Source: Nocardiopsis ansamitocini (GTDB lineage: Bacteria > Actinomycetota > Actinomycetes > Streptosporangiales > Streptosporangiaceae). From it: DNA of 64,000 bases. Positions within the stretch are counted from its first letter, which is position 1. Each line of letters opens with the position of its first letter. Location of the stretch: contig NZ_BSQG01000004.1 of the NCBI RefSeq assembly GCF_030268225.1, positions 372,001-436,000 on the forward strand, in the 5' to 3' direction. The position numbers and the translations under genes are program-made. This document shows, piece after piece, positions 54,272-63,011 of the stretch. The notes under the pieces are model-generated. The model was not told where the DNA came from and did not search any database. It saw only the letters and a list, made by a program, of their open reading frames with translations.

Positions 54272-55556
54272 ATTGTTCAGAGTCGGGCACCGGATGCCCC
54301 TCGCGGACGCGACCGATCAGCAGCCACAACGCCGCACCGCCCAGTGCGGGGACCCCCGCCAGCACGACCCACGGCAGCGCGCCGAACCCGTCCAGCAGGT
54401 GCCCGACCCCCGCCCCGCCGACCAGGACCGCCAGTCCGCCGACCGACGACAGGAAGCCGAAGTGCGCCCCCAGGCGCCGTTCGGCGGCCAGGTCCGCGAC
54501 CAGGTCCTGGGCGGTGGGAACGGCCAGCATCTGTCCGAATGTGAGCAGCACCACCATCGACACCGCAGGAGTCAGCGCCCCCCAGCCCGGCGCGGCCCAG
54601 ACATCCAGCGCCACGACAGCGAACGCCGCCGAGAGCAGCGCGAAGCCCAGCGGCAGCGCACGCCGCGGCCCCAGGCGGGCCCGGGCCCAGTCGGCCATCG
54701 GCAGCTGGCCGAGCACGACGAGCAGCGAGGCGAGCGCGAACAGCCAGCCCAGCGCCCACGGGTGCCCCGCGCGCTGCAACTCTGCCGGCAGTGCCAGGTA
54801 GAGCTGGTTGTGACTGAGCAGGTAACCGCTGTAGCAGAGCGCGAACAGCCAGAACACCCGGTTGCCCAGCACCTCCGACCATCCCGCCAGGACCGGTTCC
54901 GTTGCGTGGCGAGGTGCCGAGCGCGGCAGCCAGCGCACGTGCGCAAGGCCGATCAGCACGAAGGCGCCGGCGGCGACCAGACAGACCAGGGCGAAGTCCA
55001 CCCGCAGCAGCAGGGCCCCCAGCAACGGCCCGGCGACCGCCCCCACCTCTCCGCAGACCGCGAACAGGGCGAACAGTTCGGATCGGGTGATCGTCCCTCG
55101 GCGCTCCAGACCGGCCCCCTGTTCGGCCAGCGCCGCCTCGACCGCCGGCGAGAACAACGCGCCGGCCAGCCCGGTCAGCACCGCGCCGACCAGGACCGAC
55201 CACAGGTCTCCGGCCAGCGCCAGGATGGCAAATCCCGTGACCCGCAGTGCGCACCCGGCCAGCACGGCGGGCCGGGTGCCGAACCGGTCGGCGAGGGCGC
55301 CGCCGAGGGCGAACAGTCCCTGCTGGCTGAACGTGCGCACCCCCAGAACCAGGCCGACCGCCCAGCCCGCCAGCATGAGGTCCTGGGCGAGGTGGACAGC
55401 GAGGAAGGGCAGGACCAGGTAGAAGCCGACGTTGAAGGCCAGCTGGGTGAGCAGGAGCAGTCGGGTGGGCCCGGGAACGGCGCGCAGGCGGCCCAGCAGC
55501 CACCACCGCTGCACCAAGGCTGGGAGGAGTCTGGGCGCACGGGTGGTCGGGGACAC
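54270..55556 (-). CDS. MFS transporter (MdtH-like) of the metal-regulated unit
   Basis: 428 residues from GTG 55556, about 12 helices. Start region LLLLTQLAFNVGFYLVLPFLAVHL, motif A region GGALADRFGTRPAVLAG, and VLTGLAGALFSPAVEAALAEQGAG are shared with the MdtH group. It begins 14 bp after the COG0523 stop. In Staphylococcus an MFS carrier exports a metallophore beside an Opp-type metal importer; a like job here is possible but speculative. Its stop lies inside a Fur-family box. Confidence 0.82.
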   Translation of the reverse strand: MSPTTRAPRLLPALVQRWWLLGRLRAVPGPTRLLLLTQLAFNVGFYLVLPFLAVHLAQDLMLAGWAVGLVLGVRTFSQQGLFALGGALADRFGTRPAVLAGCALRVTGFAILALAGDLWSVLVGAVLTGLAGALFSPAVEAALAEQGAGLERRGTITRSELFALFAVCGEVGAVAGPLLGALLLRVDFALVCLVAAGAFVLIGLAHVRWLPRSAPRHATEPVLAGWSEVLGNRVFWLFALCYSGYLLSHNQLYLALPAELQRAGHPWALGWLFALASLLVVLGQLPMADWARARLGPRRALPLGFALLSAAFAVVALDVWAAPGWGALTPAVSMVVLLTFGQMLAVPTAQDLVADLAAERRLGAHFGFLSSVGGLAVLVGGAGVGHLLDGFGALPWVVLAGVPALGGAALWLLIGRVREGHPVPDSEQ

Positions 55557-55570
55557 GGGAGAGCCCTTGG

Positions 55571-56791
55571 TCAGTGCGGGTGGGTGAGGTCGTCGGGCGC
55601 GGTGGGGAGATCCCATGCCGGGAACGGGTCGGACAGGACAGCCGGGCCCCGCGCGTGCTCGTCTGCGGTGAGCAGGCATTCCTCCAGTGCCGCCTGCAAA
55701 GCGTCGGTGCGCAGTCCGGTGCCGATGAAGACGAGTTCCTGGCGAGGGGCGGCCGCCCGGGGGGCTTCCGCGGCGGGGGTCCCCTCCGGCGGTGCCTCGT
55801 CGAAATCCCAGAGCCCCGAGGGTTCGAAACGCAGAACCGGGCCGGCCTGGGACCACATCCCGCTCACTGCACCGCGGGTGGCCAGCCAGAAGAAGCCCTT
55901 GGAGCGCAGCACCGCGCCGAACTCCGCCGTCTGGACGATGCGCTCGACCACCTGCCACAACCGTTGCGGATGGAAGGGGAGCCCGGCGCGAAAGACCAGG
56001 CTGGAGATCCCGTATTCCTGGGTCTCGGGCACGTGGTCGCCGTTGAGCTCGGCCGCCCAGCCGGGAGCGCGTGCGGCCCGCTCCGGGTCGAAGAGATCGG
56101 CACCGATGATCAGGGCCGGATCGATGCGGCCGTGACTGGCGCGGACCACCCGGGCCAGGGGGTTGAGTCTGCCGAGCACGGCTGCGACCCGGTCCAGCTC
56201 CGCCGGGGCGACCAGGTCGGCCTTGTTGAGCACCAGGACGTCGGCGAATTCCACCTGGTCGATGAGCAGGTCGCTGACGGTGCGCTCGTCGTCCTCGTAG
56301 GCATCCAGTCCGCGGGCGGTTAGATCGTCGCCGGCCCCCAGTTCGCGCAGGAAGTTGGCGGCGTCCACCACCGAGACCATGGTGTCCAGGCGGGCACGGT
56401 CCAGCAGCCGGGCGCCGCTGTCGTCGGCGAAGGCGAAGGTTGCGGCCACCGGCATCGGTTCGGAGATACCGCTGGATTCGATGAGGAGGTGGTCGAAGCG
56501 TCCTTCGTCGGCGAGTCGGCCCACCTCGGCCAGCAGGTCGTCGCGCAGGGTGCAGCAGATGCAGCCGTTGGTCAGTTCAACCAGCCGCTCCTCGGTACGG
56601 GACAGGGCACCGCCCTCGCGCACCAGCCCGGCGTCGATGTTGATCTCGCTCATGTCGTTGACGATGACCGCCACGCGCACTCCCGCGCGGTTGTGCAGGA
56701 CATGGTTGAGCAGAGTGGTCTTCCCTGCCCCCAGGAAGCCCGAGAGCACCGTCACCGGCAGCGTCGCCGCGTCGTCTCCTGTCGCGCCCAC
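55571..56791 (-). CDS. COG0523 metal GTPase (CobW/YciC/ZNG1-like)
   Basis: 406 residues from GTG 56791; TTG 56812 is an alternative. The GTPase has GFLGAGKTT (Walker A), NDMSEINID, NGCICCTLR with the metal-binding CxCC (residues 77-80), SSGISEPMPVA, and LNKADLVAPAEL as the NKxD. The C-terminal CobW domain includes WLATRGAVSGMWSQAGP. Zur-controlled members are thought to move zinc into client proteins in scarcity. A Zur-like box lies directly upstream of the start, and the MFS gene follows. Confidence 0.9.
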   Translation of the reverse strand: MGATGDDAATLPVTVLSGFLGAGKTTLLNHVLHNRAGVRVAVIVNDMSEINIDAGLVREGGALSRTEERLVELTNGCICCTLRDDLLAEVGRLADEGRFDHLLIESSGISEPMPVAATFAFADDSGARLLDRARLDTMVSVVDAANFLRELGAGDDLTARGLDAYEDDERTVSDLLIDQVEFADVLVLNKADLVAPAELDRVAAVLGRLNPLARVVRASHGRIDPALIIGADLFDPERAARAPGWAAELNGDHVPETQEYGISSLVFRAGLPFHPQRLWQVVERIVQTAEFGAVLRSKGFFWLATRGAVSGMWSQAGPVLRFEPSGLWDFDEAPPEGTPAAEAPRAAAPRQELVFIGTGLRTDALQAALEECLLTADEHARGPAVLSDPFPAWDLPTAPDDLTHPH

Positions 56792-56812
56792 GCGCCACCG
56801 ACCTTTTCGCAA

Positions 56813-56827
56813 TGGTTATCGTTTTCA
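56813..56827 (-). promoter_or_regulatory. Zur-like box before the COG0523 gene
   Basis: On the minus strand TGAAAACGATAACCA agrees at 11 of 15 with the actinobacterial Zur consensus TGAAAATGATTTTCA as I remember it. It shares TGAAAACGAYAA with the site at 54253-54271 extended by four bases. It lies 22 bp upstream of the GTPase start. Confidence 0.6.
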
Positions 56828-56878
56828 ATATGCCTGTATAGCATCCCCCGTGCCCCGCGCGCACCGGCCCTGCAACGC

Positions 56879-56914
56879 AACGGGGCCGCCTCCGCGTGCG
56901 GAGGCGGCCCCGTT
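56879..56914 (-). terminator. Terminator after the siderophore-interacting protein gene
   Basis: Perfect 17-bp arms (56879-56895 and 56898-56914; core GGGGCCGCCTCCGC) with a 2-base centre, 8 bp after the stop. Confidence 0.9.
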
Positions 56915-56922
56915 CGACCGGT

Positions 56923-57771
56923 CTAGGAAGCAGAGGCCGCGGCCTCTTCCGCCTCCACCTGACGGTTCCATTCGGCCTTGCCCGCCTGCCAGCCGTCCTC
57001 GTTGTTCCCCAGTCGCCAGTAGCCGGAGATGGACAGGTCGTCGCGGGCCAGGCCCCACTCGACGCGCAACAGGCGGCGCAACTCCTTGACGAACCCGGCC
57101 TCGCCGTGGACGAACGCGTGGACCCGACCGGTGGGAACGTCGAGATCGCGGACGGCGGCCACCAGGGCCGCGCCCACGGGGGACGTGCCGCGGTGCAGCC
57201 ACCGCAGGCGCACTCCGGCCGGCACCGCGAGCTTCTGCTCCTCCTCGGGGCCGGCCACCTCGACGAACACGTGACCGCGGGCGTCCTCGGGCAGGCGCTC
57301 GACCGAAGCCGCGATCGCCGGCAGTGCGCTCTCGTCACCGACCATCAGGTGCAGGTCGGCGGCCGGATCGGGGGCGTAGAGGCCCCCCGGCCCCAGGAGT
57401 ACGATCTCGTCGCCGGCCCGGGCGTTGGCCGCCCAGGGGCCGGCCAGCCCGGTGTCACCGTGGTAGACGAAGTCGATGGTCAGCTCCAGGGACTCGGGGT
57501 CCCAGGCCCGCACGGTGTAGGTACGCGTGCTGGGCCACTGCTCGCGCGGGAGGTCCCGGCGCACCGCCTGCATGTCGAAGGGCTCGGGGTAGTCGACTCC
57601 GGGCTGCGGGAAGACCAGCTTGACGTAGTGGTCGGTGTACGCCCCCGCCTCGAACCCGGCGAGACCCGCCCCGCCGAGCACCACCCGGATCATGTGCGGG
57701 CTCAGCCGTTCGACTGCGCGCACCCGGCCCCGGTTGACCGGTCGGGGATTGCGCTGTGGACGGTCGGACAT
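56923..57771 (-). CDS. Siderophore-interacting protein, ferric-siderophore reductase (SIP/ViuB family)
   Basis: 282 residues from ATG 57771; GTG 57780 is alternative. The FAD-binding N-terminal domain has the signature RTYTVRAWDP, and the NAD(P)-binding half holds LLGPGGLYAP and the late FVHGEAGFVKELRR. The family reduces Fe(III) in siderophores in the cytoplasm to release iron. A perfect IdeR-type half-palindrome is just upstream, so it is iron-repressed. Confidence 0.93.
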   Translation of the reverse strand: MSDRPQRNPRPVNRGRVRAVERLSPHMIRVVLGGAGLAGFEAGAYTDHYVKLVFPQPGVDYPEPFDMQAVRRDLPREQWPSTRTYTVRAWDPESLELTIDFVYHGDTGLAGPWAANARAGDEIVLLGPGGLYAPDPAADLHLMVGDESALPAIAASVERLPEDARGHVFVEVAGPEEEQKLAVPAGVRLRWLHRGTSPVGAALVAAVRDLDVPTGRVHAFVHGEAGFVKELRRLLRVEWGLARDDLSISGYWRLGNNEDGWQAGKAEWNRQVEAEEAAASAS

Positions 57772-57806
57772 GGTCACCACCAGCTGTAGTAAGGCACACC
57801 TCTTTG

Positions 57807-57820
57807 TTAGGTAAGCCTAA
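57807..57820 (-). promoter_or_regulatory. IdeR/DmdR iron box upstream of the siderophore-interacting protein
   Basis: TTAGGTAAGCCTAA is a near-perfect palindrome matching the central part of the iron box TTAGGTTAGGCTAACCTAA. It is 36 bp ahead of the start, where it would block transcription with Fe(II)-IdeR. Confidence 0.8.
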
Positions 57821-57979
57821 TGCCTCTCCGAAGGGCAGTGACCTCGCACCCCGTCGATGCTATGAACCGATCGATCGCAACGCCGGACCGACCGGTGGCG
57901 CCGACACCGCCCGGAGCCTCCGGCGACGGGCACCCCCACTCACGGGCCGGTCGGCTGCCCCACGGGCCCGCTCCGTGTC

Positions 57980-58972
57980 CTAGGCCGAGTCGTCGGCGGC
58001 CAACCTCCGCACGGTGTCGCCGAACCCCGACCAGGCCCGCTCCGTGTCGGAGGTGCGGTCGTGCGGTGCGCGAAAGCAGGCGAGGAACTCGGCCGCGTCG
58101 GAGAAGTCCCACCTGAGCCGGTAGAACGCCAGAGCCGCCGGATCGGGCACCCTGCCACTGCGCCCGGCGTAGCGGTCGAGATCGGCGGACGTCGCGGCGA
58201 CCAGCCACAGGTCGCGCTCGGGCAGGGCCAGCCCCACCGTGTCCCAGTCGACCAGCAGGAGACGCCTCCCCGCCCAGAGCAGGTTGCCCGGGTGCGGTTC
58301 TCCGTGGGTCACCACGGGAGTGCCTGCGCCGAGCCCCACCTGCTCGGCCAGGCGGTAGAACGCGGCCAACCGACGACGCAGTCCCGGCGCGTTGGCCGCG
58401 ACCAGCCGGCGGGCGGGCTCGGCGTAGGGGCCGCCCGCCCAGGGCCGGCCGGTCCCCGCCAGGGCCGCGGCCAACCGGTGGCGCCCGGGCAGTTGAAGTG
58501 AACGGTCGGCAACTGCTGCCGGCGGGGTCTGCCGGTGCAGTTCGGCGAGGAGATCGATGACCCGGCCGCGCTCCTCTGCGGCCAGGTCCTGGCCGAAGTG
58601 ACCGGTTTCCCCCTCCACGAACGGGAAGACACTGATCGTGTAGCGGTCCCCGAGCCGGTGCACCGTCCGGCCGCGCACGGTCCGCGACGGCGCCACGACC
58701 GTGCCCGATCCCCCGTCCTCGGCAAGGGCCGCGGCGGTGTCCATGGCGCGCCGCAGACCGTCCAGTGCGGCGGCCCGGTCCGCACCGCAGTGCTCCTTGT
58801 GGTCGAGGTCGGCGACGGTGACGAACCACCGCCGGCAACCGGCGTCGAGCACGTGCCAGTGGTGGTCGCCGAAACCGACCGGAGCGTAGTCCGACCGAAC
58901 GGCGTCGATCCCCCATTCCCGCAGGGAGTGCCGTATTCCGGTCTCGTCGATGTCCGCTGGTCGCTCACGCAC
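57980..58972 (-). CDS. Aminoglycoside-phosphotransferase-like kinase
   Basis: 330 residues from GTG 58972. Kinase-like fold: APVGFGDHHWHVLDAG near the start, VVTHGEPHPGNLLW (catalytic loop, HGxxHxxN) and LLLVDWDTVGLALPERDLW (metal-binding DxD). It resembles the APH(9)/spectinomycin-kinase-like group, but many such proteins phosphorylate other small molecules. It follows the response regulator by 64 bp on the same strand, so it may be co-transcribed. Confidence 0.82.
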   Translation of the reverse strand: MRERPADIDETGIRHSLREWGIDAVRSDYAPVGFGDHHWHVLDAGCRRWFVTVADLDHKEHCGADRAAALDGLRRAMDTAAALAEDGGSGTVVAPSRTVRGRTVHRLGDRYTISVFPFVEGETGHFGQDLAAEERGRVIDLLAELHRQTPPAAVADRSLQLPGRHRLAAALAGTGRPWAGGPYAEPARRLVAANAPGLRRRLAAFYRLAEQVGLGAGTPVVTHGEPHPGNLLWAGRRLLLVDWDTVGLALPERDLWLVAATSADLDRYAGRSGRVPDPAALAFYRLRWDFSDAAEFLACFRAPHDRTSDTERAWSGFGDTVRRLAADDSA

Positions 58973-59036
58973 GCCGCCACGGTAACGCCCGGTTCCCCCG
59001 CACACACCCGAATTACCGCCCCGGCGGCAGTGCCGG

Positions 59037-59702
59037 TCAGGTCTCGTCGTCCATCAGCCCGCACCGGTAGGCCCAAGCCGCCACCTCGACGCGGTTGCGG
59101 GCGCCGAGCTTGGTCTGGACGCTGGACAGGTGCGTCTTGACCGTGCTGAGCGAGACGAACAGGTCGTCGGCCACCTCGACGTTGGTCAGCCCCTGTGCGA
59201 CCGCGCGCACGATCTCGGTCTCGCGCCGGGTGAGGTCGTGCTCGGGCATCCCCCCGCGCGCGGCGCGTCCGCCCGTGGCGGTGAAATGCCGCAGCAGGCG
59301 GACCGTGACCGTCGGCGAGACCAGCGCGTCACCGCGGGAGGCGGCTCGCACCGCCTCGATCAGCAGCGTCGGCCCGGCGTCTTTGAGCAGGAAGCCCACC
59401 GCGCCGCCGGTGAGCGCGGCGTGCACGTACTCGTCGAGGTCGAAGGTGGTCACCACCACGACCTTGAGCGGGTCGGCCACCCCCGGGCCCGCGATCCTGC
59501 GGGTCACCTCCAGGCCGTCCAGGCCCGGCATGCGGATGTCGAGCAGGGCGACGTCGGGGCGCAGCCGCCCGGCCATCTCCAGGGCGCCTAGCCCGTCGCC
59601 GGCCTCACCGACCACCTCGATGTCCTCTTCGGCGTCGAGCATGTAGCGAAATCCGGTCCGGACCATTTCCTGGTCGTCGGCCAGCAGCACGCGGATCACC
59701 AC
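59037..59702 (-). CDS. NarL/FixJ-family response regulator
   Basis: 221 residues. Receiver domain 1-120 with phospho-acceptor Asp55 in VALLDIRMPG; the LuxR-type HTH occupies about 155-215 (LTRRETEIVRAVAQGLTNVEVADDLFVSLSTVKTHLSSV). It starts at GTG 59702, 27 bp after the sensor kinase gene. The target genes are unknown. Confidence 0.93.
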   Translation of the reverse strand: MVIRVLLADDQEMVRTGFRYMLDAEEDIEVVGEAGDGLGALEMAGRLRPDVALLDIRMPGLDGLEVTRRIAGPGVADPLKVVVVTTFDLDEYVHAALTGGAVGFLLKDAGPTLLIEAVRAASRGDALVSPTVTVRLLRHFTATGGRAARGGMPEHDLTRRETEIVRAVAQGLTNVEVADDLFVSLSTVKTHLSSVQTKLGARNRVEVAAWAYRCGLMDDET

Positions 59703-59729
59703 GTCGTGTTCCCCTGTCTCACGAGTCCT

Positions 59730-60953
59730 CTACACCGGGAACCGGGCGTCGACCCGCCACCCTGGGCCGTCCGGCACCGGGCCCGCGGTGAAGTCGCCGT
59801 CGAGGATCTTGGCCCGCTCGGCCATCCCGGTCAGACCGTACCCCCTACGCCGGCCGGCGGCCGAAGCACCGCCTCTGCCGTTGTCGCGCACACTGAGTTC
59901 CACCCCGTCGCAGGCGACCCGGACCAGGACCTCGATACGGGTGGCATCGCGGGCATGTCGGCGCGCGTTGGTGACCGATTCCTGGGCAATGCGCAGTACG
60001 GCGTCGGCGATCTCGACGGGGAGCCGATCGGGGTCGCCCTCGACCCGGACGTCGACCCTCGCCTCGAACTCGCTCCCCGGAGCCGAAAGGGCGTGCAGGG
60101 CCACACCGGGCGGGGACGCCTCATGGCCGGAGCCGTCGTCCTCGCGCAGTGTGGCCACGATCCGGCGCATCGCGGTCAGGGCGTCCCCGCTGGCCTCCTC
60201 GATGGCGGGCAGCGCCGCCACCGCCAAATCGGGGCGGGCCGCCGCCACGTGGCGCAGGGCCTGGACCTGGACCACGATGCCGGTGATGTGGTGGGCGGCC
60301 GCGTCGTGCAGGTCGCGGGCGAGGAGGAGCCGCTCCTCCCGGCGGGCCTGGTCGATGCGCCAGGCGTGCTGGGACGCGCGCCACCGCAGGTAGAACCCGG
60401 GCGCCAGCGCGGCCACGCCGAAACCGAGGGGAACGACCCAGTTCTGCGGGTCGTCCCCCACCGTCGCCCGGCGCAGCTCGATGGACAGGTAGGCGACCAG
60501 CAGTCCGCCCGCGGTGCACACCAGCGCCCCGGGCGACCCGCGCAGCACGACCAGGTTCGCCAGCAGCGCCAACGCCAGCACCTCGGTCGTGGCGACGGGA
60601 TAACCGAAGAACTGGCCCGGGGGCCCCGCCCCCAGGACTGTGGAGACCACGATGGACCCGACGGTGATCACCGCGGCGACGATCCAGGTGGGGCGGGCCG
60701 GGACCGCGGGAGGCAGAACGGCGAGCGCGGCCACCGCGGTGACCGCACCGAAGACCGGGGGCAGGTAGTCGCGCCACGACGGCGGCGGGCCCATCCACTC
60801 CGAGGTGAAACGCAGGTCGGGCAGCGTGTTGCCGAGATCGCTGTACCAGGCCGCCCCGAGCAGTGCGGCGGCAACGGCGGTCAGCAGCACCGACCTCCGG
60901 AGGGACATTTTCCCTGCCTTCTGCCCCGTCTGGTCGTACGTCCTGTTCGGCAT
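59730..60953 (-). CDS. Sensor histidine kinase (HisKA_3/DesK type)
   Basis: 407 residues from ATG 60953. The first about 190 residues hold several membrane helices (RSVLLTAVAAALLGAAWY; TWIVAAVITVGSIVVSTVLG; EVLALALLANLVVL). Phospho-His216 lies in ARDLHDAAAHHITGI, and the HATPase has DNGRGG and GYGLTGMAERAKIL. It is followed directly by its response regulator. The stimulus is unknown; ABC-F and phosphotransferase neighbours hint at antibiotics or cell-envelope stress. Confidence 0.92.
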   Translation of the reverse strand: MPNRTYDQTGQKAGKMSLRRSVLLTAVAAALLGAAWYSDLGNTLPDLRFTSEWMGPPPSWRDYLPPVFGAVTAVAALAVLPPAVPARPTWIVAAVITVGSIVVSTVLGAGPPGQFFGYPVATTEVLALALLANLVVLRGSPGALVCTAGGLLVAYLSIELRRATVGDDPQNWVVPLGFGVAALAPGFYLRWRASQHAWRIDQARREERLLLARDLHDAAAHHITGIVVQVQALRHVAAARPDLAVAALPAIEEASGDALTAMRRIVATLREDDGSGHEASPPGVALHALSAPGSEFEARVDVRVEGDPDRLPVEIADAVLRIAQESVTNARRHARDATRIEVLVRVACDGVELSVRDNGRGGASAAGRRRGYGLTGMAERAKILDGDFTAGPVPDGPGWRVDARFPV

Positions 60954-60984
60954 CGCCCCAGAATAGGCCGCGCGGTGGTGTCGG

Positions 60985-61008
60985 GGCCTCGGCCGATCGG
61001 CCGAGGCC
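60985..61008 (-). terminator. Terminator after the ABC-F gene
   Basis: A perfect 24-base palindrome, 12-bp arms GGCCTCGGCCGA and TCGGCCGAGGCC, 10 bp after the ABC-F stop and before the sensor kinase start. Confidence 0.7.
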
Positions 61009-61018
61009 GTGTGAGCCG

Positions 61019-62671
61019 TCAGGCGGCGGGCTCGACGACCCGCCCCTGCTCCAGGCGCAACCACGGTCCGTCCCAGCCCCTGCGCAGCCACCGGTCGTGC
61101 GTGGCCACCACCACCGATCCCGGCGCGCTGCGCAGGGCCTCCTCCAGTTCCTCGGCCAAGGTCAGCGCGATGTGGTTGGTGGGCTCGTCCAGGAGCAGCA
61201 CCTGCGGGGCGCGGGCCACCAGCAGGGCCAGCGCGACCCGACGGCGCTGGCCGACGCTGAGCGCGCCGACCGGTCGATCGAGGTCGGCGCGCGCCACGAG
61301 GCCGAGGCCGGCGAGGTCCGGCGGGTCGTCCATGGTGCGTGTCATGGCCGCGAACAGTCCCGATGGGGTGGCTTCGGGGCGCTTGAACCCGACGTCCTGT
61401 TCCAACAGCGCCACCTCGACCCCGCGTCGCCAGCGGACGGTTCCGTGAACGGGACGCAGGGTACGCGCCAGGACGTGCAGGAGGGTGGACTTGCCCGAAC
61501 CGTTGGGACCGGTCACCAGGAGCCGCCCCGAGCCGGGCAGGTCCAGCTCGGGCACCACCAGTCGGCCCGGGACCTCGACGTCGCGCACCCGCACCGCCGC
61601 TCCTTCCGGTGGGATTCCGGTGAGTCCCGCGGCGAAGGAGAGCGGCCGGGGCGGGTGCGCCACCTGGTCGCGCTCCAGCGTGTCCAGACGTTGGCGGGCG
61701 TTGCGGACACGGCGGGCGATCTGTTTCTGCACGGCGTTGCCCATCCCCCCGTAGTCCATCCGGTTGCCGTCCTTCATCGGGCGGAACTGGCCGACCTTGC
61801 GGGCGGTGTCGTGCACGGACTGGCGCAGGTGCACCAACTCGTCCTGCTCGTCCCGGTACTGCTGCTCCCAGCGCAGTCGCTCCACCCGTTTCTCGCGCAG
61901 GTAGTAGCTGTAGGCGCCCCCGTAGAAGGTGCGTCCCTCGCGGGAGGGATCGAGGTCGAGGATCTGGGTGCACACCTCGTCCAGGAACACCCGGTCGTGG
62001 CTGGCCAGGACGAGCACGCCGGTCGTGGCGCGCAGGTGGTCCTGCAAAAAGGCCACGGCCGCGTCGTCGAGGTGGTTGGTGGGTTCGTCCAGGACGAGGG
62101 CTTTGGGACGGCGGACGAGCAGCGCGGCGAGGGACAGGCGTGCGCGCTCACCGCCCGAGAGCGTGTCCAGGGTGCGCTCGGGGTCGCGGTCGGCGAGCCC
62201 CAGACCGGCGAGGACGTGCGCGGCCCGCCGGTCGGCGTCCCAGACCTCACGCGTCTCGGCCTGGTCCAAGGCCGCTCCATAGGCGCTCAGCGCCGCCTCT
62301 TCTTCGGGGCGGGCGTCCAGGGCCGCGGAGCGTTCGGCGAGTTCCCGCTCGATCGCGCGGACCTCGGCCAGCGCGTCCTCCACGACCGCGCCCAGCGTGG
62401 TGGAACCCGGGTAGGGCGGTTCCTGGTGCAGGAAGGCCGTGTCGGCCGGGCGCACGACGGTACCGGCATCGGCGTCCTCGACGCCGGCGAGCAGGCGCAG
62501 CAGGGTGGACTTGCCCACGCCGTTCTCCCCGACGAGGCCCAGACGCTGCCCCGGGGCGACGTCGACACAGAGCCCGTCGAAGACGACGTGCTCGCCGTAG
62601 ATCTTGGCGAGGTCGCGGGCGCTGAGCACCGGGGACTGCTCCTGGTACTGCTGGAATCGGGTGGTGGACAA
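61019..62671 (-). CDS. ABC-F family ATPase
   Basis: 550 residues from TTG 62671. No better start with a ribosome site was found, and the TTG assignment is uncertain. Two ABC domains in one chain without membrane parts: Walker A GENGVGKST and GPNGSGKST; signatures LSGGERARLS and the altered LSVGQRRRVAL; Walker B LVLDEPTNHLDD and LLLDEPTNHI. A linker of about 80 residues (RLRWEQQYRDEQDELVHLRQS) separates them. ABC-F proteins bind the ribosome and may protect it from antibiotics or help stalled translation. Confidence 0.9.
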   Translation of the reverse strand: MSTTRFQQYQEQSPVLSARDLAKIYGEHVVFDGLCVDVAPGQRLGLVGENGVGKSTLLRLLAGVEDADAGTVVRPADTAFLHQEPPYPGSTTLGAVVEDALAEVRAIERELAERSAALDARPEEEAALSAYGAALDQAETREVWDADRRAAHVLAGLGLADRDPERTLDTLSGGERARLSLAALLVRRPKALVLDEPTNHLDDAAVAFLQDHLRATTGVLVLASHDRVFLDEVCTQILDLDPSREGRTFYGGAYSYYLREKRVERLRWEQQYRDEQDELVHLRQSVHDTARKVGQFRPMKDGNRMDYGGMGNAVQKQIARRVRNARQRLDTLERDQVAHPPRPLSFAAGLTGIPPEGAAVRVRDVEVPGRLVVPELDLPGSGRLLVTGPNGSGKSTLLHVLARTLRPVHGTVRWRRGVEVALLEQDVGFKRPEATPSGLFAAMTRTMDDPPDLAGLGLVARADLDRPVGALSVGQRRRVALALLVARAPQVLLLDEPTNHIALTLAEELEEALRSAPGSVVVATHDRWLRRGWDGPWLRLEQGRVVEPAA

Positions 62672-62962
62672 GAGGCGGCCGCCTTCGTGGAATCGGGGCG
62701 GTGGGCCATGGGGCTCGCACCTGCGAGCACGGAATCGTCCGATTCGGCACGGCCCGGCCGCACACGCGGACCGTGCCGAGGCATAGAAGGGACGACACCG
62801 AGCCCACACCGGACAGGGGTCTCGGTTGTGCCCGCCGGGCCTGCTCGACCGCCACCGGAACGCGGAGCGGGAGCGCCACGGACGCGGGCGGTCTCGATGT
62901 CGTCACTTCACGTCTTCAACGGTAACGGGGACGGCATCCGCGGACAAGTGATTTTCTTGTGC
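62672..62962. other. Spacer between ABC-F and the epimerase-like gene
   Basis: GC-rich non-coding spacer that should hold the ABC-F promoter; I see no clear -35/-10 pair. It contains GCTCGCA-CC-TGCGAGC at about 62716 (small perfect hairpin) and an ACAAG-N7-CTTGT pair at 62944-62960. Nothing else is recognisable. Confidence 0.4.
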
Positions 62963-62999
62963 CCGGTGCCGCCCGCGGCGCGCAGCGCGACCGCACCGG
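62963..62999 (-). terminator. Hairpin after the epimerase-like gene
   Basis: CCGGTGC (62963-62969) and GCACCGG (62993-62999) with CGCG-rich pairing in between, 12 bp past the stop. Confidence 0.45.
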
Positions 63000-63011
63000 C
63001 CCTCACCCTGT

